This document shows, piece after piece, positions 39,713-49,836 of a stretch of DNA of 64,000 nt. Position 1 is the stretch's first letter; the number at the start of each line of letters is the position of its first letter. Under the pieces are notes generated by a model that made no database searches, was not told the origin of the DNA, and was given only the letters and a program-made list of their open reading frames with translations. The translations under genes were made by a program, and so were the position numbers. This DNA comes from Methanomassiliicoccus sp. (GTDB lineage Archaea; Thermoplasmatota; Thermoplasmata; Methanomassiliicoccales; Methanomassiliicoccaceae), in NCBI GenBank assembly GCA_018262895.1, contig JADFDJ010000002.1, positions 124,001-188,000 of the forward strand, read 5' to 3'.

Positions 39713-39915
39713 TAGCGCGAGCGCTAGTGCTAGTATCTTCGTTGCATTCTTCGTGTTGTAAACCCCCCAAAAGGTTTGGTACCTCTTTGGTAACTTTCTA
39801 TTTATATACTTTTCTATTAAATAGTAATAATTTTATCAAAAAGGATAACTGCATTTCTTGTATAATATTAATAAAATAGAACTATGACCTCTAATAAAAA
39901 TATTTTCACAAAGAC

Positions 39916-40692
39916 CTAATGCTGGCATATCTCGCAATACTCGCACCATCGACAGAGTGGACCGGTACGGCAGGGAAAGCATCGGCAGCGCTCGATACTG
40001 TCGATCAATACTGCCACGCCCCGCTCCAGGGCGGTCAGCTCTTCCGTCGTCCGCCAGGACGTCATCTCCTTATCATGAGACAAATAATGCCACACGAGGC
40101 GCACCTCCTTTACCTGAGGATAGTTCTGACGGACCCCGATCTCGTACAATGCCAGCTGGCGGTCCTTACGAAGCTCAGCGGCGGTGGGCAGTCTCTTTCC
40201 GGTCTTGTAATCATGTATCTCGAACACACCGTCACCGACCTCGGTGAGGCGGTCTATGAAGCCCACGAACGAGTGCTCCTTGTCCCCCCGGACCTTGAAG
40301 TTGACACCATGCTCTAGCCCTACTGTTCGCCCGCCATCGAACGGATGATAGTGGCGGTGATAGGCGCGAAGCCCGGCCTCCGCCTTCCTTAGGTGATCCG
40401 ACCTCGTCATGTCCTTCTTCACGATGACGATATCATCACCAATGTTCTCCTCCCATCTCTCTCGAAGAAAGGCGATCAGCTCATCTGCATCCAGAACCCT
40501 GCCTTCATCCACATGCTGATGAAGGTGCTGTAGGGCCAGATGCACCATGGAGCCGGAGAAGGCCTCGATTCCCCTGCGCTCCGGTACCAAGCCCTCAATA
40601 TATCTATACCTATACTTACGCGGGCATTGCTCGAAGCAGCTCAGGGAGGAGTGGGAATAGACCCTGTCCGTAGGAGGGCTATTACAGTGCAC
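39916..40692 (-). CDS. PD-(D/E)XK nuclease (RecB/Cas4-like) with Cys cluster
   Basis: SHSSLSCFEQCPRKYRYRYIEGL; VGFIDRLTEVGDGVFEIHDYKTGKR; C-terminal CRTGPLCRWCEYCEIC. Confidence 0.85.
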   Translation of the reverse strand: MHCNSPPTDRVYSHSSLSCFEQCPRKYRYRYIEGLVPERRGIEAFSGSMVHLALQHLHQHVDEGRVLDADELIAFLRERWEENIGDDIVIVKKDMTRSDHLRKAEAGLRAYHRHYHPFDGGRTVGLEHGVNFKVRGDKEHSFVGFIDRLTEVGDGVFEIHDYKTGKRLPTAAELRKDRQLALYEIGVRQNYPQVKEVRLVWHYLSHDKEMTSWRTTEELTALERGVAVLIDSIERCRCFPCRTGPLCRWCEYCEICQH

Positions 40693-40746
40693 GAGGACCA
40701 GCTCACGCGGAACTCACAAGCTTCACGCCCCTTGTCGATCTTGTGA

Positions 40747-40764
40747 CCGCGACCTCAGTCGCGG
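40747..40764 (-). terminator. GC hairpin overlapping the stop codon of the acsE-like gene
   Basis: Perfect 7-bp inverted repeat CCGCGAC-CTCA-GTCGCGG. Confidence 0.35.
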
Positions 40765-41543
40765 AGGAAATCATCACAGTAGAGCCTCTCGTTCATCAGG
40801 ACCTGACCTGCCTTGATGATGTCCATGAGCTCCCGGTCCTCGGGATCGCAGATGGCAGCGGTCAGGCCAGCGCCCATGAGCATGGCCAGGAAGGTGCGGT
40901 TGAGCAGGCTTCGCTGCTTGGTGCCGTTGGACACGTTGCTGAGGCCTACCACCGTGCGGGGGGCCGGCTCATTGAGTGTCTGGAACATCTGCACCGCCTG
41001 GACGATCTTGCGACCCTGGTCCTGGGCGGCACTGGTCGGTAACACCAGAGGATCGAGGTATAGCCTCTCGGGCATTATATCATGCTCCATGGCCTTGGTG
41101 ATCATGAGCATGGCCATCTCCGCCCGGGCCTCGGCGGAGTTGGGAACGCCCTTCTCATCCATGCACAGGCAGATGATCTCCGCATCGTAGTCCTTGCACA
41201 GGGGGAAGAACTTGGCCATCTTCTTCTCCTCGGCGGTCGTGGAGTTCATGATGACATGGTTCTTGGCGGCCTTGAGGCCCGCCTCCATGGTCTTCGGTCC
41301 GGACGTGTCCAGGGACAGCGGCAGAGAGGACACCTCCTGCACCGTGGACACCAGCCACTCCATGGCCGCGGGCCCATCATCACGACCGGGGCCCACATTG
41401 ACGTCCAATGCCTGGGCTCCGCACTCCTCCTGCCGCAGGGCCAGGTCCTGGATGAACTTGGCGTCCCGCTTGTCGATGGCCTTGCCCACGGAAGTGAACA
41501 GACCGTTGATCCTCTCTGAGATGATGAGCATGGTATCGGCCAT
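40755..41543 (-). CDS. acsE: Methyltetrahydrofolate:corrinoid (iron-sulfur) protein methyltransferase, AcsE-like
   Basis: MLIISERINGLFTSVGKAI; EECGAQALDVNVGPGRDDG; LPLSLDTSGPKTMEAGLKA; YLDPLVLPTSA; TVVGLSNVSNG. Confidence 0.88.
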   Translation of the reverse strand: MADTMLIISERINGLFTSVGKAIDKRDAKFIQDLALRQEECGAQALDVNVGPGRDDGPAAMEWLVSTVQEVSSLPLSLDTSGPKTMEAGLKAAKNHVIMNSTTAEEKKMAKFFPLCKDYDAEIICLCMDEKGVPNSAEARAEMAMLMITKAMEHDIMPERLYLDPLVLPTSAAQDQGRKIVQAVQMFQTLNEPAPRTVVGLSNVSNGTKQRSLLNRTFLAMLMGAGLTAAICDPEDRELMDIIKAGQVLMNERLYCDDFLRD

Positions 41544-41677
41544 TGAGGGCCGCCTCCCGATAAAAGGCTTTTGCAGGTCTCGAGAGGGACAGGGTCACGG
41601 GTGGGAGGGGCCCTGTGGGTTAGAAGTAGGACCTATGGCGTATAGGTTGAAGGAAGATCGTTCCGGGGTGAGCTATC

Positions 41678-42022
41678 ATGGCACGCAGGAAGGACGAGGA
41701 TTGGGAAGAGGAAGACGCCGAGGAAGAGGACGATGAAGAGGACATGGAGACGGAGGAAGGCCTCGAGCCAGTTATGTCCGAGAACGCCGTCATAGATGTG
41801 GCCTTCGGAGAGCCGGAGGACGGTAGGGACGAGGAAGAGAGGGTGCTTGATTGGGTCTCCAGCTTCAAGCCCGGCGAGTTCCAGCGCCAGGTGGCCGACC
41901 TTTTCCTGTCCGACGGCGAGGTGTACATCATGATGGACAAGATGACGGTGGTCCTGCCCATGATGGAACTGTTCCGCCTCCTCGAGAGCGCTGGAGGCAT
42001 TGCTGACAACGAAGAGATGTAG
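41678..42022 (+). CDS. Acidic hypothetical protein
   Basis: Highly acidic N-terminus MARRKDEDWEEEDAEEEDDEEDMETEEG, then a folded-looking domain. Confidence 0.65.
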   Translation: MARRKDEDWEEEDAEEEDDEEDMETEEGLEPVMSENAVIDVAFGEPEDGRDEEERVLDWVSSFKPGEFQRQVADLFLSDGEVYIMMDKMTVVLPMMELFRLLESAGGIADNEEM

Positions 42023-42102
42023 GGGATCGAGGTTTCCAAAGGCCCTCGACTCAATATCACTTTTGCTCTGAGGTGCTTGCTGCTCCCTTCATTGGATGGC
42101 GA

Positions 42103-43785
42103 TCACGACGCATTTCTCCATTTACCGGCAGGTACCAGGATCTCAAAGGTGCAGCCCTCTCCGGCCCGCCCCATCTCCCTCATGCTCAATCCCGTGATGC
42201 CTAGTATCTGGCGGGACAGGTACATGCCCAGGCCGGTGTTGCGGCCGTGGCCGAGCTCGAATATCTTCTCCTTCTCCTCGGTAGGCACGCCCACCCCATT
42301 ATCCTCGTAGAAGACCGAGAGGCTCAGGTCCTGGTTCTCCTCGGTCCAAACATGGACCAGGCTCACCCTCTCCCCGTGGCGCACGGAGTTGTCCAGCAGG
42401 TTGGTGAACACCTTCAGCAGCATGAGGTCGGCGTACAGCTCAACGTTCCCGGCATCGATCCGCACATCGATGCCCGGAGGGTGCACCGTCCTTTCGGCCT
42501 CCGTGACCATGGGGCCGAGGGACTGCCACTCCGGGCTTTTCAGGCCCAGGCTCTGGTAGTCCCGGGTGAAGATCATGATGTTCTCCATGTCCTCCACGTT
42601 GGCCAGCATTGTCCGGCGGCGTTCCTCCGTCATCGTGCCCCCGTTATTGAACCCGGCCAGCTCCAGGTAGCCGCGCTGTACGACCAGCTTGTTCATCATG
42701 TCGTGCCTGGCGACCATCGACAGAAGGTTCAGCTTGTCATTTGCCAGGCGAAGAGACTCTTTGGCCTTACGCTCCTCGGTCACGTCGCGTACCGTTATCA
42801 GATGGCCCTGGACCTCCCCGCGGGTCCCAGGGATCTGACGGGTCTTCACATTAAACACCCTCTCGTTCAACCACTTCTCTTGGGATGAGGCGGCATGGCC
42901 GCCGCAGACCGGTCCCAGGCCCAGGGGTGCCAGAACACTCTCGGCCGGCTTGCCCAAGATCTCGGGGCTGAGGCCCAGGACCTCCCGGGCCTTGGAGTTG
43001 GCATAGCCCAGAGCGCCGTCGGAATCGATTATGATGACCCCGTCGTCCATGTTCTCCACCACCGCGTCATAGCTCAAGGGGGTGACGTCGGAGTGCTTGA
43101 AGGTGAAGGTACCGACATAATATAGGCAAGCTGCCAGCGTGAGGGATGTGAAGTTCATCAGTATGTCAACATAGGAGCCTGACATGTAGAACGTGACCGC
43201 CCCCGTGCTCACGAGCCAGGGGAGACAGGAGGCGGCAAGAACTATGCCGGTCTGCTTCTTCTGGGTGCGGGGGGTGTTGCTGAAAAGGTAGAAGACGAAC
43301 AGGCTGCCCACGATGGTGAGCGCATGGATGTAAAGATACAGCAGGAAGAACGCTGTGGAGTAGTCGGTGTACATCTCCACGGTGTCCTGAACTACGTAGA
43401 ACCTCACCCAGTTGTAGAATAGCTGATGTTGATCGTTCGTCCAGTACAGCACCATGGAGACGGCTGGGACCAGGGATACCAGGATAATGTTCCTGACCGT
43501 CATCCATCTCCCCTTCCCCGCATACTCGAGGTCGAAGAACAGCAGCAAAATGCAGGCGATGGAGAACAGCAGGACCTGCATTCCTCCGAGGAAGATCTTG
43601 ACATCTAGGCTCTCCACCCACAGGTCCAGGACCAGCGTTGAGAACAGGCCGCAGAAGGTGAGCATGAGGAGGATGAAGAGGGACCTCAACCGCCCCTTCT
43701 CCTTCCTGAACGCCATGGCTGCCAAGAGCAGGCAGGTCGCGATCAGGATGCCCAGAACGAGCCATTCCACCAACCTCAGCGACAT
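42103..43785 (-). CDS. Membrane sensor histidine kinase with PAS domain
   Basis: Multi-TM N-terminus, PAS (VVENMDDGVIIIDSDGALGYANSKAREVLGLSPE), VARHDMMNKLVVQRGYLEL, HATPase DNGVGVPTEEKEKIFELGHGRNTGLGMYLSRQIL. Confidence 0.88.
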   Translation of the reverse strand: MSLRLVEWLVLGILIATCLLLAAMAFRKEKGRLRSLFILLMLTFCGLFSTLVLDLWVESLDVKIFLGGMQVLLFSIACILLLFFDLEYAGKGRWMTVRNIILVSLVPAVSMVLYWTNDQHQLFYNWVRFYVVQDTVEMYTDYSTAFFLLYLYIHALTIVGSLFVFYLFSNTPRTQKKQTGIVLAASCLPWLVSTGAVTFYMSGSYVDILMNFTSLTLAACLYYVGTFTFKHSDVTPLSYDAVVENMDDGVIIIDSDGALGYANSKAREVLGLSPEILGKPAESVLAPLGLGPVCGGHAASSQEKWLNERVFNVKTRQIPGTRGEVQGHLITVRDVTEERKAKESLRLANDKLNLLSMVARHDMMNKLVVQRGYLELAGFNNGGTMTEERRRTMLANVEDMENIMIFTRDYQSLGLKSPEWQSLGPMVTEAERTVHPPGIDVRIDAGNVELYADLMLLKVFTNLLDNSVRHGERVSLVHVWTEENQDLSLSVFYEDNGVGVPTEEKEKIFELGHGRNTGLGMYLSRQILGITGLSMREMGRAGEGCTFEILVPAGKWRNAS

Positions 43786-43952
43786 AATGGCGGCTAGCTA
43801 CCCAGATATTTTAAAAGGTTGTTGTAAATAAATCAACTCTGGTAATTACGAAGAATCGCTGGATGAATGATCAGAAGCGTCCATCGAGGGGGCGCCGTGA
43901 AGTTATGTTTATGAACCACCGCAACATATAGCCTCGGCAACTGTTCTCTCAG

Positions 43953-45539
43953 TTGGCCCTTCGTGAATATGGAGGCAAGAAATTGGTCAAGATAGAACGC
44001 GCTCTTATCAGCGTTTCCAACAAGGATGGCATTATTGATTTCGCACGCGGACTTAAGGAGCATGGCGTGGAAATAATCTCCACCGGGGGCACGGCCCTTC
44101 TCCTAGAGAGGAACGGGGTGAGAACGGTAGGCATCTCTGATATCACGGGTTTCCCGGAGATGCTCGACGGGCGCGTGAAGACCCTCCATCCCAACATACA
44201 TGCGGGACTTCTTGCACGAAGGGACCTGCCCGATCACATGCATCAGCTGGAGAGAATGAAGATCAAGAAGATCGACATGGTGGTGGTGAACCTCTACCCC
44301 TTCAAGGAAACGGTCCTCAAGCCCGGCGTCTCCTTGGAGGAGGTGATCGAGAACATCGATATCGGCGGCCCCTCCCTGATACGCGCGGCCTCCAAGAACT
44401 ACAGGTCAGTGGCCGTGGTCACAGACCCCGTACGGTACGGCCCCATCCTGGAGGAGATGAACGCATCCCAGGGCCATCTGGGCGAGGTGACGCTGCAGGG
44501 ACTGATGCTGGAGGCCTTCCGGGCCACGGCCAACTACGACGCGCTCATCGCCCAGCACCTGGGCGGGACCTTCCCAGGCCCCATGTTTCCCCAGACCCTC
44601 AACGTGGGGATGGAGAAGGTGCAGGACCTCCGCTACGGGGAGAACCCCAGCCAGCAGGCGGCGTTCTACGGCGATCCGTTCGCGACCGGGGTGGCCGTGG
44701 CGCGCATGAAGCAGCTGCACGGCAAGGAGCTGTCGTTCAACAACATCCTGGACATGGAGTCAGCGCTCTCCCTTCTGCGGGAGTTCGAGGACCGCGCATG
44801 CGCCGTCGTCATCAAGCACACCAACCCCTGCGGCATAGCCTGCGATGACCACATCTACGATGCGTTCATGGTGGCGTACAACGTCGATCCCAAGGCCGCT
44901 TACGGCTGCGTCATCGGCCTGAACCGCGAATGCGACCTCAGGACCGCGGAGGAGATATCCAAGCACTTCGTGGAGATAGTGTTCGCCCCCTCCTTCGACC
45001 CTCAAGCTCTGGAGCTGCTCAGCAAGAAGAAGAACATCCGCCTGATGACCACGCCCGGACCCATCACCCTCGCGGACGCTCCCAAGATCAAGCTGAAATA
45101 CATCAAGGGAGGGATGCTGGTGCAGACCGCGGACAACGGCCAGGTCACGGCGGAGAACCTCAAGGTGGTGACCAAGCGGGCCCCCACCGATGAGGAGATC
45201 AAGGCCATGCTGTTCGCCAACCGCGTGTGCAAGCACATCTGGTCCAACACCGTCATCCTCGCCAAGGGGGAGAGGGTAGTGGGCATCGGGGCCGGCCAGA
45301 TGTCCAGGGTCGACTCCTCCTTCATAGCGGCCCACAAGGCCGGGGAGAACGCCCAGGGCTCGGTAATGGCCTCTGACGCCTTCTTCCCCTTCCGCGACGG
45401 GGTCGACGAGGCCGCCAAGGCCGGGGCCACTGCCATCATCCAGCCCGGCGGAAGCATCCGCGATCAGGAAGTGATAGACGCCGCCAACGAGTACGGGATG
45501 GCGATGGTGTTCACCGGCGTCAGGGTCTTCCGCCATTGA
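43953..45539 (+). CDS. purH: Bifunctional AICAR formyltransferase/IMP cyclohydrolase
   Basis: ALISVSNKDGIIDFARGLKEHGVEIISTGGTA; NPCGIACDD; IQPGGSIRDQEVIDAANEYGMAMVFTGVRVFRH. TTG at 43983 is an alternative start. Confidence 0.94.
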   Translation: MALREYGGKKLVKIERALISVSNKDGIIDFARGLKEHGVEIISTGGTALLLERNGVRTVGISDITGFPEMLDGRVKTLHPNIHAGLLARRDLPDHMHQLERMKIKKIDMVVVNLYPFKETVLKPGVSLEEVIENIDIGGPSLIRAASKNYRSVAVVTDPVRYGPILEEMNASQGHLGEVTLQGLMLEAFRATANYDALIAQHLGGTFPGPMFPQTLNVGMEKVQDLRYGENPSQQAAFYGDPFATGVAVARMKQLHGKELSFNNILDMESALSLLREFEDRACAVVIKHTNPCGIACDDHIYDAFMVAYNVDPKAAYGCVIGLNRECDLRTAEEISKHFVEIVFAPSFDPQALELLSKKKNIRLMTTPGPITLADAPKIKLKYIKGGMLVQTADNGQVTAENLKVVTKRAPTDEEIKAMLFANRVCKHIWSNTVILAKGERVVGIGAGQMSRVDSSFIAAHKAGENAQGSVMASDAFFPFRDGVDEAAKAGATAIIQPGGSIRDQEVIDAANEYGMAMVFTGVRVFRH

Positions 45540-45551
45540 CCGGGTTTCCGC

Positions 45552-46070
45552 TTACGGCATCCCGAGGATCTCCCGCGGCCGCATGGTACGGACCGACCGT
45601 ACCTGGGAGAGGCGGCCCTCGCTGGAGCATACCACCGCGCCGGGGACGCCGCTTCCGATGGCCAGGACGAGGGAGTCGACAGTAGGGAGGCCCTGGGACC
45701 CGCGGGATAGCTTGCTCCCCTTGCCCAGGGAAACATAGTTGCTCTCCCGGATGATCTCGACGGCTGCCAGGGCATGCACCTTCTCCACATTCTGGACCCT
45801 GACGTTCGGCAGCTGCAGCAGAGTTCTCAATGTCCTCCGGGCGCGCCCGGGGTCCTTGGTCACGTCCAGCACCACGTAGTAGATCTCCACGAGGACGGGG
45901 GTGGGAAGGATCCCCAAGAAGTCGCCCTTCTCCACCCTCCTCAGCAGCTCGATGGAGCCCTGGCTGCGGCCGTCGCCCGAGCGTACGAACGCATCGATGA
46001 TGACGTTGGTATCGATGACCACTGGCCTAGGAGCGGACATCCCTAACCCTCTGGCGCAGCTCCCTGACAT
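45552..46070 (-). CDS. PIN-domain putative ribonuclease
   Basis: VVIDTNVIIDAFVRSGD..LVEIYYVVLDVTKDPGRARRTL..TVDSLVLAIGSG. Confidence 0.75.
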   Translation of the reverse strand: MSGSCARGLGMSAPRPVVIDTNVIIDAFVRSGDGRSQGSIELLRRVEKGDFLGILPTPVLVEIYYVVLDVTKDPGRARRTLRTLLQLPNVRVQNVEKVHALAAVEIIRESNYVSLGKGSKLSRGSQGLPTVDSLVLAIGSGVPGAVVCSSEGRLSQVRSVRTMRPREILGMP

Positions 46071-46326
46071 CGGTCACACAGTCGTCCAGGCACCCGATGA
46101 GGTCATCGCAGCATGAGCGTCCGTCCGCGACCCCGCCGCCCTGTAGCCCCACCGCTGCCTCCAGTCGTTCGACCCTCGCCTCCAGTTGTTCTACGCGCTC
46201 CTCAAGCCCCCTTGGAAACCTCCTGCGGTAGTTCCTTCCACTTTTGTCCCTGCGGTCCATGAGCACGCCCCTCGACCCATCATTGGATTCTGGAGAGGAT
46301 AAAGGAACGCAAAGCCCGCACGTCAT
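46027..46326 (-). CDS. Coiled-coil hypothetical protein upstream of and overlapping the PIN gene
   Basis: RGLEERVEQLEARVERLEAAVGLQ heptads; CCDDLIGCLDDCV; the start may be internal. Confidence 0.5.
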   Translation of the reverse strand: MTCGLCVPLSSPESNDGSRGVLMDRRDKSGRNYRRRFPRGLEERVEQLEARVERLEAAVGLQGGGVADGRSCCDDLIGCLDDCVTDVRELRQRVRDVRS

Positions 46327-46430
46327 TACCGGAATTGATAACGAGGAAAACCCAAATCTTATACCTGGACGGCATCGGCCATAAGCACGGTATGAGTTCG
46401 CCTATTTAAACAACAGGAGAACGGACTGCC

Positions 46431-47393
46431 GTGCGTGCCCGAGGGTCCGTCATGAAGAAAAGCGCTTCTGCGTTCTCCCTGACCTTGCTGCTGCTGTCAG
46501 CCGCTCTTCTCGCATCATCGATGAGCGTGGCCACGGTCAACGCATCCACAACCAGCCAGATCTCCATCGCTGGCGATGCCGAACTGGCATCGCAGGCGGC
46601 CGAGAGGGGATGGCCGGGGGACGGAACTTGGTCGAACCCCTACACGATCTCTGACGTCATTATCAGTAACCCGGCGAACGGTCAGGGTATCATCATTTCC
46701 GGTACGAGCAAGCACCTGATCATCGAGAACTGCACCATAAGCGGTACGTCCAGCTATGCCGTCGATGTCACCGGAGCGTCCAACGTGACCGTCAGGGACT
46801 CGGCGATGGGCGCTTGCTTCAGCGCCGTCTTCATGTACACTTCCAGTAACTGCACCATCACCAACAACACCATATCCTCCTGCCAGACGGGGATCCTGCT
46901 GATCTCTTCGTTCGACATCATGATATCCGGCAACACCATCACCGATTCGCTGTACGAAGGCATAGAGCTGTGCACGTCCACCAGCAACAGCATCGCCGGG
47001 AACGTGGTGTCAAGCTGCGGGGACTATGGCCTCTACCTTTCCAGCAGCGACGGGAACACCATCTATGGGAACACCTTCATCGACAACAACGGCGCGGGTG
47101 CAAGCTACAACACGGATCATCCCCAGACCTATGACCGGGGCGTCAACGCCTGGAGCTATGAAGGGCAGGGGAACGTGTGGAGCGACTGGTCCTCCGAGGG
47201 CCCTTATCCCCACGAGGGGAGCGCGGCCGCCAACGATGTCCTTAACACCTTGGACATCGGGGACACTGTCCCTGTCATCCTCGCCATTGCCGTGGTGGTC
47301 GGGGCCATCGTGGCGGCTTTCGTGCTCATCCGGCGGAGGAGGGAGGAGGTTCAAGAGCTCCCTGACCAACAGGCACCCCCTCCTCAGGAGTAG
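46431..47393 (+). CDS. Secreted NosD-like parallel beta-helix protein with C-terminal TM anchor
   Basis: Signal peptide, right-handed beta-helix repeats (NCTISGTSSYAVDVTGASNVTV, NCTITNNTISSCQTGILL), C-terminal VPVILAIAVVVGAIVAAFVLIRRRREE. Confidence 0.8.
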   Translation: MRARGSVMKKSASAFSLTLLLLSAALLASSMSVATVNASTTSQISIAGDAELASQAAERGWPGDGTWSNPYTISDVIISNPANGQGIIISGTSKHLIIENCTISGTSSYAVDVTGASNVTVRDSAMGACFSAVFMYTSSNCTITNNTISSCQTGILLISSFDIMISGNTITDSLYEGIELCTSTSNSIAGNVVSSCGDYGLYLSSSDGNTIYGNTFIDNNGAGASYNTDHPQTYDRGVNAWSYEGQGNVWSDWSSEGPYPHEGSAAANDVLNTLDIGDTVPVILAIAVVVGAIVAAFVLIRRRREEVQELPDQQAPPPQE

Positions 47394-47631
47394 GCGGCCG
47401 GTGTGTCCTTTCTGGTGACGCCCTGATCCAGGCCTAAGAGACCTGCCTTACCATGTTCGAGCTCACCATAGGAATGGCCGCCGGCCAAATGATCGAAAGC
47501 CAGGATCAAGCGTTTCTTAGAACGGCCTCGAAGCAAGAGGCCACACACCTACATGATGAACTCAGCGCACGAAGGCTGGCGGGCAACCGTTATCCGCCTG
47601 TGCGGGATACGGTAGGCCGGAGTTTTAGGCC

Positions 47632-48102
47632 GTGAAGCCCAAGTTCGAGGAACGGAAGGAGGTCCTGATCGCTTACATCGAGCACCAGGGACCCTATGAT
47701 GACATCCCCTGGAGCGAGCTGATGGGAGAGCTGTTCGACTGGGCCAAGGAGCAGAAGGCGATACCCGGCCCCTATCCCATGGGCATTTACCTGGACGATC
47801 CCCAGAAGGTCCCGAGGGAGCGGCGCCGGAGCGAGATCGCCATCACCTTCAGGGGCGAGGGCACGTCCTCCCGAGGCGTCAAGACCAGGACGATGCCGGC
47901 GATGAAGGTGGCCACGCTCTCCTTCAAGGGCCCAGGCAGCGAGCTGGGCAATGCCCATCTGGCGCTGGCGGAGTTCATCCAGGTCCAAGGGTACAAAGCA
48001 CTGGGCCCCATAATCGAGATCTACACCAAGACCCCAGAGATCGTCAATGGCCACATAATAATGTACTCCAAGATCATGACGCCAGTCCAACCATCACAAT
48101 GA
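47632..48102 (+). CDS. GyrI-like/AraC-effector-binding-like small-molecule binding protein
   Basis: VLIAYIEHQGPYDDIPWSELMGELFDWAKEQ..PYPMGIYLDDPQKVPRERRRSEIAI. Confidence 0.75.
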   Translation: MKPKFEERKEVLIAYIEHQGPYDDIPWSELMGELFDWAKEQKAIPGPYPMGIYLDDPQKVPRERRRSEIAITFRGEGTSSRGVKTRTMPAMKVATLSFKGPGSELGNAHLALAEFIQVQGYKALGPIIEIYTKTPEIVNGHIIMYSKIMTPVQPSQ

Positions 48103-48167
48103 TGGCACTTTGTGGTAGGGAGAGGCACCTAGGACGAAGGACCCTCAATTGATATTACCTTTCTGTT

Positions 48168-49151
48168 CTACTCCTGGTCCATCCCCCGCATACGTTGTTC
48201 TCCCGCCCTTGAGGAATTAATTCCATCCATGCGGTTTCGGAGGACTGAGGCTATGATCGTGAGGACCAGTATTGAGATGATGACCCCCAGCGAAGCTATT
48301 ACAGGTAGATGCAGGAAATCAGATGCAGCCATCTTTACACCGACAAACCCAAGGATGGCGGCCAGGCCATACTTGAGATACCTGAATAGTGGCAATGCAG
48401 AGGAGAGGACAAAGTAGAGCGAGCGAAGACCCAGCAACGCAAAGGCATTTGAGGTATAGATTATGAAGGGATCCTTACTGATGGCCAGGACCGCGGGTAT
48501 CGAATCGAGAGCAAACATGATATCGGATGCCTCCACGAAGACCAAAGTTAGGAAGAGAGGAGTGGCCATCATTACACCCTCCTTTCTTATCAGGAAACGC
48601 TCCCCATGTAGCTCTTTTGTGACTGGGACCACTCGACGGAACAATCTGACCATTGCATTATCGTCGGGACAGATCTCGCGGTCCTTTTGCAACACCATCT
48701 TGAGCGCTGTATAGATCAATATTCCGCCAAATATGTAGATGAAGAAGTGGAAGTTTTCCAATACAGTAATTCCAAAGTAAATGAATATTCCACGGAAAAC
48801 CAATGCACCGACGATGCCCCAGAACAATATCTTATGATGGTACATTGTCGGGATACAAAAGTAGGTGAAGACAAGGATGAATACGAAAAGGTTGTCTACG
48901 CTGAGGGTTTTTTCCATAATGTATGCAGCGGTGAACTCAAGTGCCAGATCGGACCCCATCCACAACCATATACCGATGTTGAAGATCGCGGCAAGGGCTA
49001 TCCAGAATGCACTCATTATCAGTGCTTCCCTCATACGAACGACATGGGATTTTCGGTGAACCAATCCAAGGTCAATGAATACCATGGCCGCAATTAGCGC
49101 GAAGAACCCGCCCCATAACATAGATTGATCATCCATCTCAACGAACCTCAA
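48168..49151 (-). CDS. TerC family integral membrane protein
   Basis: EFTAAYIMEKTLSVDNLFVFILVFTYF; EASDIMFALDSIPAVLAISKDPFIIYTSNAFALLGLRSLYFVL. Confidence 0.92.
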   Translation of the reverse strand: MRFVEMDDQSMLWGGFFALIAAMVFIDLGLVHRKSHVVRMREALIMSAFWIALAAIFNIGIWLWMGSDLALEFTAAYIMEKTLSVDNLFVFILVFTYFCIPTMYHHKILFWGIVGALVFRGIFIYFGITVLENFHFFIYIFGGILIYTALKMVLQKDREICPDDNAMVRLFRRVVPVTKELHGERFLIRKEGVMMATPLFLTLVFVEASDIMFALDSIPAVLAISKDPFIIYTSNAFALLGLRSLYFVLSSALPLFRYLKYGLAAILGFVGVKMAASDFLHLPVIASLGVIISILVLTIIASVLRNRMDGINSSRAGEQRMRGMDQE

Positions 49152-49260
49152 AATTCTGACAGGAGCTACGATACGATCTAAGGGAAGTGATGTATTAATA
49201 ATTTCTCATAATCACTCATATTGTTTCATATAGTTAGAATGGATACTAGGTTCAAGGTTA

Positions 49261-49836
49261 GTGCGCATGCTAGTTCTGAATGAGCCGAAAATTGGACATG
49301 GTGCATACGTCGACCCGTCCTCGTCCGTACTGGGAGATGTGACCATAGGCCGACGGGTCTACGTCGCGCCGAACGCATCGATCCGCGCTGATGAGCCTGA
49401 TTCGAAGATAGTCATCGAGGATGAGTGCAACATACAGGACAATGCGATCATCCATGCACTGAGCGGTTCCACCGTCCATGTGGGCGTCGGCAGCACACTA
49501 GCTCATGGCTGCATCGTCCACGGCCCGTGCACGATAGGGAGGGATTGCTTCATCGGCTTTGGATCCATAGTGTTCGATAGCACAATTATGGATGGATGCG
49601 TGGTACTGCACCGAGCCGTAGTGACCAATTCATGCATATCGCATTCCCGTCTCATCAACAACGGCGCGATCATCGATGGCGATCCTGATGGGGAAGGCCT
49701 CCCAGAGGTCCCCGAGCACCATCGCCGGTTCGCCGATTCCGTGCGGGAGATGAACGTTGAACTTGCATCCATGTACCACAGGTCAAGACCAGGCGATTTG
49801 AACCGAATAATCGGTGGGGAGCATCAAAGATATTAA
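49261..49836 (+). CDS. Gamma-carbonic anhydrase-like hexapeptide-repeat protein
   Basis: VLGDVTIGRRVYVAPNASIRADE..IEDECNIQDNAIIHAL..LAHGCIVHGPCTIGRDCFIGFGSIV. Confidence 0.82.
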   Translation: MRMLVLNEPKIGHGAYVDPSSSVLGDVTIGRRVYVAPNASIRADEPDSKIVIEDECNIQDNAIIHALSGSTVHVGVGSTLAHGCIVHGPCTIGRDCFIGFGSIVFDSTIMDGCVVLHRAVVTNSCISHSRLINNGAIIDGDPDGEGLPEVPEHHRRFADSVREMNVELASMYHRSRPGDLNRIIGGEHQRY

